A program made the translations under genes and the position numbers. Of a DNA stretch of 64,000 bases, positions 9,601 through 16,891 are shown in pieces. The first letter of the stretch is position 1. The number at the start of each line of letters is the position of its first letter. The stretch lies in assembly GCA_016934825.1 (NCBI GenBank), contig JAFGSB010000078.1:1-64000 (forward strand), in the 5' to 3' direction. The DNA comes from Candidatus Zhuqueibacterota bacterium (GTDB lineage: Bacteria; Zhuqueibacterota; Zhuqueibacteria; Residuimicrobiales; Krinioviventaceae). A model generated the notes under the pieces. That model searched no databases and was not told the DNA's origin. It saw only the letters and a list, made by a program, of their open reading frames with translations.

Positions 9601-9679
9601 GGCAGTAAACCGAACCTGTACAAAAATACTATATAAAGCTATTCTGCCCTCTATGGTAGGGCAGAATAACCTTAAATAA
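6677..9679 (+). CDS. GlnD/GlnE-like protein with two nucleotidyltransferase units
   Basis: 1000 residues, predicted cytoplasmic. Two units resembling the nucleotidyltransferase core of PII uridylyltransferase and glutamine synthetase adenylyltransferase are visible. Unit 1 has FLGVGTRSDQDDIDIGVVD (143-164) followed by NPKGDGLRMIKG near 290. Unit 2 has VTGGQGQMQAFDDDFDLIIL (about 726-745) followed by ETTGGLRDIEMI near 870. In GlnE/GlnD the matching motifs are GGxGxxE...SDxDL and GGxRDIE. Both units keep an acidic D-x-D-like pair, but the glycine-rich loops are divergent. The middle (about 400-650) is helical, with no recognisable ACT or HD domain. No glnA or glnB is nearby. No clear ribosome binding site before the ATG. 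Substrate unknown. Confidence 0.7.
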   Translation: MDIYFERLKKRAQGLGNHYRKYTSIIDMNLNGLMYRLENAGVIERVHLWAAAHDYMEEMAIISEIGTTLKEKLDDLGCYFAIQFLQMNINALDALILELTRNEDKLTIYKKFMLRTGHDFRTLTASYMKQLLKLYIPPKLNLEFVFLGVGTRSDQDDIDIGVVDRGEENRDILNKCIGKMNSEMLKKAISLHFHISEHVGNITSFSASIKEYAELLDNEIHDFVIITEMLGAARILGNRKLFFDFRRDITSRYYFYNTQHEYLKFHEGYLRGIIGETRSFMFRELPYDIINPKGDGLRMIKGMLFAAKTIFCMRQVNAWAILDELKIKDKSRSASYNVIEGPLTFLEIFRYLYQLLIAQEEEIQLGEKNAKENLSLVAEAMGYRSVGVASATDFLITDYYQNILQAKKTLRNLLPYSVTHLESITVFGKVLRHKKVTEKGEKRIGNLALRFLKETRFFRGTRFWDDIISVLQRKDGKILKRLANDISSLPQQQQDEILEKFIDWGWNSFISLYSLITLIYKYKDVLPDPELYLKLNNIFFDRLKADEEIVRRISVVFTHYPELLNDFIVLLTDEQQLKLYNLLDYYVWDQNVKIAKDRLQFLLKLNYGTSNYFKFRMQQVLKQQPQYIKYLNNFQRLNLIGKGSLAEAERTKNVKQKLHNLKFYYDYEFFRIAIDALQGNSAISVSFQYTEFSDNYLRLVFDSCKKEIDETVNNKIITKDLLGVYVTGGQGQMQAFDDDFDLIILLNSTNHNIKEYCSAIIKKMHKEILKCGIMPHYRLADFTGTYICTFNQLIKLLKDNSYERFIDKAQLLGARMVVGSGILQEAVEKEILNPYILDKKEEFIFDMVNEIESRHTHFTRENTEIINVKETTGGLRDIEMILSIIRTFYNIRETSNFKLLIIIQSLLPEFSKDFQKLFHAYEFLRKIRILYRLTTAAEDNININYINNLLQNLNWNSKNALTPELLFTRLNTTLRAVNRTCTKILYKAILPSMVGQNNLK
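9641..9667. terminator. hairpin overlapping the end of the nucleotidyltransferase-like gene
   Basis: Perfect 9-bp stem ATTCTGCCC (9641-9649) and GGGCAGAAT (9659-9667) with a 9-nt loop, within the last 13 codons and 12 bp before the stop. It sits between two convergent genes 4 bp apart and could end transcripts from both sides, but the U-tracts on both strands are weak. Confidence 0.5.
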
Positions 9680-9683
9680 TTTA

Positions 9684-10508
9684 TTAAAACGAATATGAAG
9701 CTGTAACGATAAAACCTTCAACCCGGATTCTGGGTTGTGAATCTTCATCACTATCTTCCACTTCTTCACTAAACAAATCAGCGCGGTAACCCGCATTAAT
9801 ACCGAATCCGGATGGGAAGCGATAACCCAATCCCAGATTGATAGCAGCGAGAGTGGCCGAAATATCTTCACCTGTTTCACTTTCACTTTCGCCCAAAAAT
9901 TCAACAGTTGATTCACTTTTTAACGTACCGCCCATACCGGCAATGGACCCAAAAGCATACATTCCACCGGACCCTAACGGTATAACACCGGAGATACCCA
10001 CACCATACAGCATGCCGCTTTCACTTAGCTCAATACTTGCATCAACATAATCATATATCGGATCACCCCAAAAGTCGGTGCCGGTTTCAATTGGAATATC
10101 ATTCATATCTAAATTAATGGCCCATTTTAAGTATTTTGTGCCTGCAAACAAATTAATATTTCGATGTATACGATATCCCAGTGTAAAATTAAGGTCATTT
10201 CTGGACATGTTGATATCCGTATCAAATATGTCTTCACCAAATCCCATGTCAAAAGCATCAACCGGGAAAGTACCAAAAAGCAATGAAGCTCCGAAATTTA
10301 TTTTACCATGATTAATACTGATATAGGGACCAAATGAATTTCCATTTCCTATTTCAGCCAATTCTTCTCCGTCCTCGTCCTCATAAGTATATGCAGCATT
10401 CCACCAACTGCCACCGAGTGTAACAACCGTTCTGGTTTGCGCCAAAACGGTATGTGCAATAAACAGAATAAAGATCGTCAAAAAAATTAATCGTTTTTTG
10501 GCTAACAT
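9684..10508 (-). CDS. outer-membrane beta-barrel protein
   Basis: 274 residues. Signal peptide (about 1-23, cleaved after VLA) followed by alternating hydrophobic strands with many Gly/Asp/Ser turns (FGPYISINHGKINFGASLLF, NFTLGYRIHRNINLFAGTKY, LGLGYRFPSGFGINAGYRAD) and a C-terminal strand ending in ASYSF, the terminal aromatic typical of outer-membrane barrels. GGAGG lies 5 nt upstream of the ATG. It follows the CsgG-like gene by 19 bp, so the two probably form an operon. Substrate unknown; it may be a small porin-like barrel of 8-10 strands. Confidence 0.75.
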   Translation of the reverse strand: MLAKKRLIFLTIFILFIAHTVLAQTRTVVTLGGSWWNAAYTYEDEDGEELAEIGNGNSFGPYISINHGKINFGASLLFGTFPVDAFDMGFGEDIFDTDINMSRNDLNFTLGYRIHRNINLFAGTKYLKWAINLDMNDIPIETGTDFWGDPIYDYVDASIELSESGMLYGVGISGVIPLGSGGMYAFGSIAGMGGTLKSESTVEFLGESESETGEDISATLAAINLGLGYRFPSGFGINAGYRADLFSEEVEDSDEDSQPRIRVEGFIVTASYSF

Positions 10509-10527
10509 ATTGCCCTCCTGATTTTAA

Positions 10528-11382
10528 TTAAAATACGGGTGGTAGTTCTACCGGTTTTTTATCATTTTGTTTTTTTTCTTCTTTAACTTGTTTCTCTTTT
10601 ATTTCCGGTTGAGGCGTTGTCCTGATATCCTGCTTTAATCCGATAACCGTGGTACTTAATCTCACCTTATCGCCGAGACGGACCATTACCTTTGATTGTT
10701 TAATTTGCGCTTCGGAATATTCATTCTTTACGTTAATAACCTTTAATATCCCGATTAAATCCTCAGATGTGCCGATTGCCGCTCCGGAAAGATCGGTAAT
10801 TACATCGCCAATCCGGATAACATCCAGCATTTGATCTTTCTTAATACCGTGGTTTTTACCAAGATCAATCAAGACAACATTTTGATTGACTTTAATAATT
10901 GTTCCTTCAAGTGTAATTTTTTGTGAAATCTTGGATACAAGCTGAGCGATTGCGGTGGGCAATCCATCCTCCCCTCCCTGTGATTTTGTGTTTTCCGCTA
11001 ATTCAAGGGCGCCGGTTTCAACTCCTACCAAACGTGTGTTAATAATATAGGTTTGCCCCAAACGGCTTACACTGCCGATTAAAATTTTCTCCACATTGAG
11101 CATTTTACCAATTTCCGCGGCCTGAGACATATCGGTAATCCCGGTCATTTGTAATTTTTGTTCTTCCAAAATTTTGTTAATCGCCTGTCGTTCAATTACG
11201 TCAAAACGATTTGTATTGAATAATTCGGTACTTAGAATATCAGCAACTGCTTCCGCGGTTTCCTGGTTAACATTTTTTGCTTCAAAACTTAAAACTGCGA
11301 TTCGGGTTTTGTTTTGCGCGTATAATAAAGTGTTTACCATGAAAATAATTAAGAAAAAAGTCAAAACTCTTAAAGTTCTCAT
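10528..11382 (-). CDS. CsgG/FlgT-like exported protein
   Basis: 284 residues. Signal peptide (about 1-22, ending LLYAQ). Residues 25-140 resemble the CsgG/TolB-N-like fold: RIAVLSFEAKNVNQETAEAV, LSTELFNTNRFDVIERQ and EIGKMLNVEKILIGSVSRLG. Residues about 155-250 form a small beta domain with VVLIDLGKNHGIKKDQMLDV, resembling the C-terminal domain of flagellar FlgT, where it binds the outer-membrane collar. The tail is rich in Lys/Glu/Pro. No lipobox cysteine is present. Proteins of this mix are common in FCB genomes without known function. Operon partner of the barrel downstream; promoter at 11436-11464. Confidence 0.75.
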   Translation of the reverse strand: MRTLRVLTFFLIIFMVNTLLYAQNKTRIAVLSFEAKNVNQETAEAVADILSTELFNTNRFDVIERQAINKILEEQKLQMTGITDMSQAAEIGKMLNVEKILIGSVSRLGQTYIINTRLVGVETGALELAENTKSQGGEDGLPTAIAQLVSKISQKITLEGTIIKVNQNVVLIDLGKNHGIKKDQMLDVIRIGDVITDLSGAAIGTSEDLIGILKVINVKNEYSEAQIKQSKVMVRLGDKVRLSTTVIGLKQDIRTTPQPEIKEKQVKEEKKQNDKKPVELPPVF

Positions 11383-11435
11383 TTTTCATCTCTTTGGTTC
11401 GTAATTAAATGCCAATTATTTATATGATAATAAGC

Positions 11436-11464
11436 AATATAAATACCATTAGAATATATGTCAA
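11436..11464 (-). promoter_or_regulatory. sigma-70 promoter for the CsgG-like/barrel operon
   Basis: On the minus strand TTGACA (11459-11464), exactly 17 nt, then TATATT (11436-11441); 6/6 at -35 and 5/6 at -10. The predicted start of transcription lies about 48 nt upstream of the CsgG-like start codon. Confidence 0.7.
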
Positions 11465-11780
11465 GTTGTTTTTAGGAAATGTGATTTAAAACATATTTTC
11501 ACTTGATTTATACACCCTGTAAAATGTCAACATTGCAGTAAATTGACATGAATATTTATAAAATCATATTTAATTGGTGCCCGGTAAACGAATATTTCTA
11601 CACAATATGAATCGCGGCTTTAAATAATTACGATATTTCCATTCCAATCAGGAAACGATATAATTCTACAAAACCTCTCTAACTGAATGAGGGAACCGCG
11701 CCCGGATTTTACGGGACGTCAGGTATTTTAATAACAGATTAAATTGGTTAATCATTCCCTTTACCATCTATTATCTGTTA
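11465..11780. other. intergenic region with a long inverted repeat after the sigma-factor gene
   Basis: About 316 bp. It holds an 11-bp inverted repeat, TAATAACAGAT (11729-11739) and ATCTGTTATTA (11773-11783), separated by 33 nt, whose right arm includes the stop codon of the sigma-factor gene; this could be its 3' end structure, but there is no U-run. The rest shows small GC hairpins (around 11690-11720) and no open frame of note. Confidence 0.4.
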
Positions 11781-12380
11781 TTAATGAGATTTCTTTTCAT
11801 GTTCTACAAATTCGGCCAGTTGATTCCTTAAAATAAGGCGGGCCCGATGAAGATTTGATTTTACAGCGGCAAGACTTAATCCGGTCATTTCCGAAATTTC
11901 CTTTAAAGAAAATCCCTCAATGTCCTTCAAGACGAACACACTGCGAAATTTGGGAGATAACCGTGATATTTCCTTTTCCATTTCCTCCCGTAACTCTGCG
12001 TTAAGCACTGAACTTAACGGATTGGCGTCAACTGATTTATTAAAATTTTCCAGTGTTTCTTTTTTAATATTGTTCTCAACATCATCCAGACCGCTCATTT
12101 GCTTTTTTTTGCCCCGCAGCCGCATCAGGGCAAAATTTGTGGCAATCCGATATATCCATGTTGATAAAGAAGATTGACCCTTAAAATCGGGTAATGCTTG
12201 TATTACTTTTAAAAAAGTTTCCTGTAAAACGCACTCTGCCTCGTCTGCATTCGCCAACAAACGAAGCGCGGTGTTATAAACCATGCTTTCATTTTGAGTT
12301 ATGATCTCGGAAAGGGCGGATTTATCCCCCTTTTTGGCTTTTTCAATGAGAATTAATTCCTGGTTTTCTATATCAAACAT
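11781..12380 (-). CDS. ECF-type RNA polymerase sigma factor
   Basis: 199 residues. Region 2 (about 30-100) shows MVYNTALRLLANADEAECVL and SSLSTWIYRIATNFALMRLR, the core-binding and -10 recognition helices. Region 4 (about 135-185) shows SPKFRSVFVLKDIEGFSLKE and LSLAAVKSNLHRARLILR, the -35 reading helix-turn-helix. The start at 12380 (MFDIENQE) has AAGG 5 nt upstream; an ATG 11 codons earlier has no such site. No anti-sigma factor is adjacent, which is unusual for this class, although C-terminal HEKKSH could reflect a lost partner. Target promoters are unknown. Confidence 0.88.
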   Translation of the reverse strand: MFDIENQELILIEKAKKGDKSALSEIITQNESMVYNTALRLLANADEAECVLQETFLKVIQALPDFKGQSSLSTWIYRIATNFALMRLRGKKKQMSGLDDVENNIKKETLENFNKSVDANPLSSVLNAELREEMEKEISRLSPKFRSVFVLKDIEGFSLKEISEMTGLSLAAVKSNLHRARLILRNQLAEFVEHEKKSH

Positions 12381-12497
12381 CCTGACCTTTTGTTTATAAT
12401 TCAAGATGTCCAAATTATAAAAAATATTTCACATTTTCAAGTTATTTTCATAACATGAAAAAGTTATCGGTAAATCACAATTTGATAACTTAAAAAT

Positions 12498-12914
12498 TTA
12501 ACTTTCCCGGATTTCATAGCTTGTTTCGATATCGACTGCCTTTTTAAGCATTGCCGATGCCGAACAATATGTCGTTTCGGATAACTCTATTGCCCGTTCA
12601 ACAGCTTCCCTGGGAATATCTTTTCCCCAAAAAATAAAATGAATTTTTAATTTGGTGAAAACCTTTGGATGTTCATCCTTTCGCTCGGCTTCAAGGTGAC
12701 ACTCAAAGTTGTCAAGCTTGATCCGTTTTTTACGTATTATCGAGATAACATCCATTGATGTACAGCCGCCAAGCCCCATTAGGAATAATTCCAACGGTCT
12801 CGCACCGGCATCGGCGCCTCCAAGCAGCGCCGGTCCGTCCATGGTAACCCAATGACCGGAATCGCCTTTTCCCGCCAGAGAAAGACCGTTAATTTGTTTG
12901 ATTTCTGCTTTCAT
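12498..12914 (-). CDS. OsmC-family peroxiredoxin-like protein
   Basis: 138 residues, the usual length. OsmC/Ohr proteins reduce organic peroxides with a reactive cysteine pair. Here these are Cys51 in MGLGGCTSMDVI and the cysteine near position 117 in TTYCSASAMLKK. The motif pattern is closer to the YhfA/OsmC-like subgroup than to Ohr. Predicted cytoplasmic. GAGGG lies 9 nt before the ATG. It is 84 bp upstream of the sigma-factor ATG at 12413 and 48 bp from the thioredoxin-like gene, so the three may be linked in a redox/stress unit; that is inference. Confidence 0.85.
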   Translation of the reverse strand: MKAEIKQINGLSLAGKGDSGHWVTMDGPALLGGADAGARPLELFLMGLGGCTSMDVISIIRKKRIKLDNFECHLEAERKDEHPKVFTKLKIHFIFWGKDIPREAVERAIELSETTYCSASAMLKKAVDIETSYEIRES

Positions 12915-12962
12915 TGTGATTTTCCCTCATTAACCTTAACAGTATCTATTAGAAAGTTGGCA

Positions 12963-13499
12963 CTATAATAAGGCTTTGATATCGTTTTCAAAGACACTTT
13001 TATCATTATAACCGACATACTTTTTATAAATCTTTCCATTTTTATCGATCAAAAAAGTAGTCGGAATACCGCTAATCCCTCCGAAACCATACACGATATT
13101 TTGATTTGCAAGGGCATTAATATAATTAATATTATAATCACGAATAAAATTGTTTACAGCATCTTTCCCTTCACGGCCAAATGCCACTCCAAGTATTTCA
13201 AGACCTTTTTCATTGTATATTGTATAAAGATCGACAAAATGGGGAATTTCCGCTTTACAGGGAGGACACCAGGTATCCCAGAAATCAAGTAACAGTACTT
13301 TCCCTTTAAAATCATCAAGAGTAATTTTTTGACCTTCAAGTGTGACCAGTTCAAAGTTATATGCGGATTGCGCGTTTGCGTTCGTGCTTTTATTCATTTC
13401 AGGATTCTCAGTGCTTTTATTCTCCTGATTGCATGATGTAAATAACGCCATCGATACGAAAAATACAAGTATGGTTAAAAACAGTTTAGCGGGTTTCAT
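12963..13499 (-). CDS. TlpA/ResA-like thioredoxin-fold lipoprotein
   Basis: 178 residues. The signal sequence ends in the lipobox LFTSC (Cys near 22), so it is membrane-anchored outside the cytoplasm. The thioredoxin domain (about 45-178) has the catalytic WCPPC in FWDTWCPPCKAEIPHF and the cis-proline segment GGISGIPTTFLID. Such proteins reduce disulfides, often for cytochrome c maturation. The start at 13499 has GGAG 7 nt upstream. It overlaps the preceding small cysteine-rich gene by 14 bp, which suggests translational coupling. Confidence 0.85.
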   Translation of the reverse strand: MKPAKLFLTILVFFVSMALFTSCNQENKSTENPEMNKSTNANAQSAYNFELVTLEGQKITLDDFKGKVLLLDFWDTWCPPCKAEIPHFVDLYTIYNEKGLEILGVAFGREGKDAVNNFIRDYNINYINALANQNIVYGFGGISGIPTTFLIDKNGKIYKKYVGYNDKSVFENDIKALL

Positions 13500-13728
13500 A
13501 ATCAGACTCCAGTGTTTTATTTCTTCCTTTTTTATCAAAAGTATTGTTAATGATTTTATTAACATATTCATGTAAAACGTTAATAACAATTTCACTTTTA
13601 CAATTTTCTCCCAGTTCAAAACATAGCCGGCACCTTAACTGTTCGGCAATATCTCGATTTTTACAGGCTTTAATTCTTTCTTCAATATTACCGCAGTATT
13701 TTTTTATTATTGACAGTTCTGAATCCAT
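13486..13728 (-). CDS. small cysteine-containing protein coupled to the thioredoxin gene
   Basis: 80 residues, no signal peptide. Five cysteines lie within the first half, including IKKYCGNIEE, IKACKNR and LRCRLCFELGENCKS; the spacing could bind a metal or form disulfides. The second half is charged and helical. The start at 13728 has GGAGG 5 nt upstream. The 3' end overlaps the start of the TlpA-like gene. I do not recognise the family; the CxxC and the coupling hint at a redox partner, without proof. Confidence 0.6.
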   Translation of the reverse strand: MDSELSIIKKYCGNIEERIKACKNRDIAEQLRCRLCFELGENCKSEIVINVLHEYVNKIINNTFDKKGRNKTLESDYETR

Positions 13729-13752
13729 TATTACCTCCACACATTTAGATGA

Positions 13753-13782
13753 TGATACAAAAAAAAAGATTCAGATTGTCAA
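13753..13782 (-). promoter_or_regulatory. candidate promoter of the small cysteine protein/TlpA unit
   Basis: On the minus strand TTGACA (13777-13782), with TATCAT (about 13752-13757) at a long 19-nt spacing across a T9 run, or TGTATC at 17 nt. Close to the ribosome binding site at about 13735. The -35 is perfect, the -10 uncertain. Confidence 0.35.
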
Positions 13783-13982
13783 AATTAATATATATTTTTA
13801 AAAATAAAAAACATAGCATTTATTAAGAAAAATTAATAATTTTTATGGATTCTTTTAATTTTCAAGCATAAAATAAAAAGCGGATCGATTCATCTGGAAT
13901 AAGAATCAGATTGTACGTGTTTTGAACTCAAAATCAATTTAAAATCAGAATATGAAACACTAATAATATAAAGAGAGAGAAA

Positions 13983-15194
13983 ATGAAAGCCACGAAGATA
14001 AAATCATTCAGCATATTATTATCTTTTCTGATAATATGCAGTTCGATACCCGTCGTATCTGCGGAAAATGCAATTATATCCGACGAAGAAACAAGAGCTT
14101 CATTATTAAACTATCTTGAAAGTATCTGTCAATGGTCTATTGATGCGGAATTGCGGTCCGGTGAACTAAAAATTACCGCCAAAAGACGTACATCGATTTT
14201 TATCAACAGCAATCTTGCCCGTATTCTTATCGCCGGGTACGAACTGACCGGTAAAAAAGAGTATCTTGAAGAAGCGCTGTTATGGTTTGACCGTCTCGTG
14301 GATTTACAACAGACAACAACAACGCCGGACGGCAAGCAGGCCGGATGGTGGGGGGATTTTACCCCAAATGATAATATTTACCTTGGCGACGCGGGCACAA
14401 GTACGACCGCCCTTGCCGTTGCTGTCCGGTTTGCAGAGGGAGAACGGCGTGACAGATATTTGAACTCTCTTGAATTGTATGCCAATTTTGTTCGCTTTGG
14501 CACAAAGGACGATCCTCAAAATAAAAACCGTGGCGGCAGTGACGGGTGGATTATTTCCGAAGGGAAAGACGCCGGAGCCGTCGGTTGCGGATATTATAAA
14601 GATGAATTATCCGTTGCTCCCTACTCAATTTCCACCAGTGTTACCGGCGCCGCCTTTTTTTCATGTTATTACGCGTTAACAGGTAACCCGGAATACCAGC
14701 AAACAGCTGAAAATGCCGTGAATTGGTTATTCACAACACAGGACCCTTTTGGGGTTTTTCCTTACCTGTTACATAATTTCCAACTGGATGATTGGCCGCT
14801 CGATACGATGAGTTATGTGGCCGACGGAATTATCAGTTGTTATTTACGGTCAGACAATCTACAATTTAAAAAAACAATTGAAAGAAAAATGGCAAAAAGT
14901 GTACAATGGCTGTTAAATACACAGAATTTAAAAGGCGTCTGGGGAAAAATGCGCAGTGAAGATCAGCAGCGGAGCCAGGGTGTGCTCAGTCTACTCGTCT
15001 GGTATTATCACGATGTGGGTAAATATCCACGCATAAAAAAAGCGATTGATGCCAATATAAACTTTTTCCTGGACCCAGAAAATTCAGCCTATTTTGGAGT
15101 TAATGATCTTCCCATTACAACCGGATTTGTCGGTTTGGGAATCGCCGAAGTACTTGAACCGGGTATCACTTATCGTGTAACCATAGATGAATAA
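13983..15194 (+). CDS. secreted alpha/alpha-toroid (six-hairpin glycosidase-like) protein
   Basis: 403 residues. Signal peptide about 1-27 (SIPVVSAEN). The remainder is a series of helical hairpins with repeated patterns such as NLARILIAGYELTGKKEYLE, AVRFAEGERRDRYLNSLELY, CYYALTGNPEYQQTAENAVN and DTMSYVADGIISCYLRSDN, typical of (alpha/alpha)6 or related barrels found in glycoside hydrolases, polysaccharide lyases and epimerases. No catalytic residues can be assigned by eye. GAGAGAG precedes the ATG. It is followed 8 bp later by the DHH gene. Acts outside the cytoplasm, perhaps on a polysaccharide (inference). Confidence 0.6.
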   Translation: MKATKIKSFSILLSFLIICSSIPVVSAENAIISDEETRASLLNYLESICQWSIDAELRSGELKITAKRRTSIFINSNLARILIAGYELTGKKEYLEEALLWFDRLVDLQQTTTTPDGKQAGWWGDFTPNDNIYLGDAGTSTTALAVAVRFAEGERRDRYLNSLELYANFVRFGTKDDPQNKNRGGSDGWIISEGKDAGAVGCGYYKDELSVAPYSISTSVTGAAFFSCYYALTGNPEYQQTAENAVNWLFTTQDPFGVFPYLLHNFQLDDWPLDTMSYVADGIISCYLRSDNLQFKKTIERKMAKSVQWLLNTQNLKGVWGKMRSEDQQRSQGVLSLLVWYYHDVGKYPRIKKAIDANINFFLDPENSAYFGVNDLPITTGFVGLGIAEVLEPGITYRVTIDE

Positions 15195-15202
15195 CAGAAC
15201 CA

Positions 15203-16177
15203 ATGTATAAAAGAATTGTCACACACAGTGATTTTGACGGAGTGGCCAGCGCGGTCATCTGCGCTTATGCGCTGAAAATCAATTTTATTGTATTTACCCA
15301 GCCCAGAACTGTGACTGACGCGCAAATATCCATAACCGGTGAGGATGTAGTTTGTGATTTGCCTTACCCCCTGGAATGCGGTATGTGGTTCGATCACCAC
15401 GAAGGTAATCTGGAAGATCTGGAATACCGGAAAATCGATCCGGCTTCTATTCCGGGTTGTTTTGAAATCAAAAATTCATGCGCCCGTGTCATATATGATT
15501 ATTTCAGGAATAATAAAGAACTGCCCGAATACTATGCGGAGATGGTAGATGAAGCGGATATAATCGATTCCTTTGATTATAAAAATATAGAGGATTGGCG
15601 TAAAGAAACACCGGGGAAAATAATTGATTGCACTATAAAACTCTCCGAACAAAGTTTTCAACAAAAATGGCAATATTTAAAGAGCCTGGTTCTGCTTCTT
15701 AAAGACCGCCCGATACGGGAGGTTGCATTATTACCCGGGGTAAAAAAGCGTTACCATAAATTTCAGGCCGAGGAACAGCAAATGATAGATAAAATACGCG
15801 ATGATATCTATTTTTTGCCGGAAGATAACCAAAAACAATTAATGATTATTGATTTGACAAAATATAAAAAAATCCCTCGGATCATGAAACATTTAGCTTA
15901 TTTAATTTATCCTGACGCGCTTGGAGTACTGCAAGTCGGTAACATGTATCATAATCAAATTAAAACAAATAATCTTTCTTTGTCCATGTCACTGAGTCTA
16001 AATCTTAACAATGTGGAACATAATAAAGATGTCGGGGAAATAATGAGGCAGTTAAATATTGGAAACGGACATGCCGGGGCCGCATCGGGGGTAATTTACT
16101 GTGATTCGAAAAATGAAATGCTGAAAACAAAAGACAGGATACTCAGAGAAGTTTTTTCTCAATTTAAACAGCAGTGA
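15203..16177 (+). CDS. DHH/DHHA1-type phosphoesterase
   Basis: 324 residues, cytoplasmic. The DHH superfamily metal site is visible: THSDFDGVASAVICAYAL at 7-24, DLPYPLECG near 53 and FDHHEGN near 63. The C-terminal DHHA1-like part has IGNGHAGAASGVIYC near 290, equivalent to the GGHxxAxG phosphate-binding loop. Members hydrolyse oligonucleotides, cyclic dinucleotides, pAp or act as RecJ; this short form lacks RecJ's extra domains and CBS/GGDEF modules, so the substrate is open. Follows the secreted protein by 8 bp and is convergent with the DUF4956 gene (6 bp). Confidence 0.8.
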   Translation: MYKRIVTHSDFDGVASAVICAYALKINFIVFTQPRTVTDAQISITGEDVVCDLPYPLECGMWFDHHEGNLEDLEYRKIDPASIPGCFEIKNSCARVIYDYFRNNKELPEYYAEMVDEADIIDSFDYKNIEDWRKETPGKIIDCTIKLSEQSFQQKWQYLKSLVLLLKDRPIREVALLPGVKKRYHKFQAEEQQMIDKIRDDIYFLPEDNQKQLMIIDLTKYKKIPRIMKHLAYLIYPDALGVLQVGNMYHNQIKTNNLSLSMSLSLNLNNVEHNKDVGEIMRQLNIGNGHAGAASGVIYCDSKNEMLKTKDRILREVFSQFKQQ

Positions 16178-16183
16178 AAAAAT

Positions 16184-16876
16184 TTAAAATGTATCACCGC
16201 TCTCTTCGCCCATAATCAGAGATACCCGCTCAATTCCTTCGACAGCGCTCAATTCGCCAATGAACTTGTGTTGTTCTTTTTCATCTTTAAAGCGGATATT
16301 ATATGATACCTCTAAAAACTGTCCCAACCGGGCGGAACGCATATACATTAATACATGCTGTGTCAGATACTTCTTGAATATTTTCAGAAAAGGCTGGTCA
16401 TCGCTGAGATCGGATTGCATCCAAAACCTTAACATCAGCTCTTTGTGGAAAATCTGGCCGTAATTTGAAAAATATAATATTAGAATAATAATACTGATCA
16501 GGATGGTACCGACCGTTCCGATCATAATACTCCCCGCACCGGTAGCCATACCGGCAGACAATGCAAAAAACACAAAGGCGATATCGCGGGTATCCTTGAC
16601 TGCGGTCCTGAATCGAATTATTGACATGGCGCCGACAAGACCGAACGCACGTGCAAGATTATCGCCGATAATCATCATGACAATTGTTGTCACCATAGAA
16701 ATGATGACCAGAGTATTAACAAAGGCTGATGAATAAGAGTATCCTTTATAAGTAATTCGATAAATTGAAGAAATGATAAATCCAAGTATAAATGCGGCAA
16801 GAATATTAATCAGGGCATCAAAAAAAAATACATTTGAGGTATTTATAAAAAGGGAATCAAAAACAGTTTGCGGCAT
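16184..16876 (-). CDS. DUF4956 membrane protein
   Basis: 230 residues. Four hydrophobic segments (about 18-40, 50-72, 95-120 and 122-142) and a soluble C-terminal domain of about 85 residues resembling a small ferredoxin-like fold. The signature FGLVGAMSIIRFRTAVKDTR and the glycine-rich AGMATGAGSIMIGTVG are typical of the DUF4956 family, which is regularly encoded beside bacterial VTC-domain proteins, as here (15-bp gap). It could form the membrane channel through which polyphosphate is moved, in analogy to the membrane part of the yeast VTC complex; this is inference. AAGGA lies 7 nt before the start. Confidence 0.8.
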   Translation of the reverse strand: MPQTVFDSLFINTSNVFFFDALINILAAFILGFIISSIYRITYKGYSYSSAFVNTLVIISMVTTIVMMIIGDNLARAFGLVGAMSIIRFRTAVKDTRDIAFVFFALSAGMATGAGSIMIGTVGTILISIIILILYFSNYGQIFHKELMLRFWMQSDLSDDQPFLKIFKKYLTQHVLMYMRSARLGQFLEVSYNIRFKDEKEQHKFIGELSAVEGIERVSLIMGEESGDTF

Positions 16877-16891
16877 TATTAAATCCTTTGA

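Noticed and set aside
9629-9916. Minus-strand open frame overlapping the ends of two convergent genes
   Set aside because: It crosses the terminator-like hairpin and lies out of frame with the clear outer-membrane barrel gene.
11543-11572. Plus-strand TTGACA with ATATTT 17 nt downstream
   Set aside because: No plus-strand gene follows for more than 2 kb and the -10 is poor.
12950-12975. TTGGCAC on the plus strand resembling a sigma-54 -24 box
   Set aside because: No GC at the required 10-nt distance and no plus-strand gene downstream.
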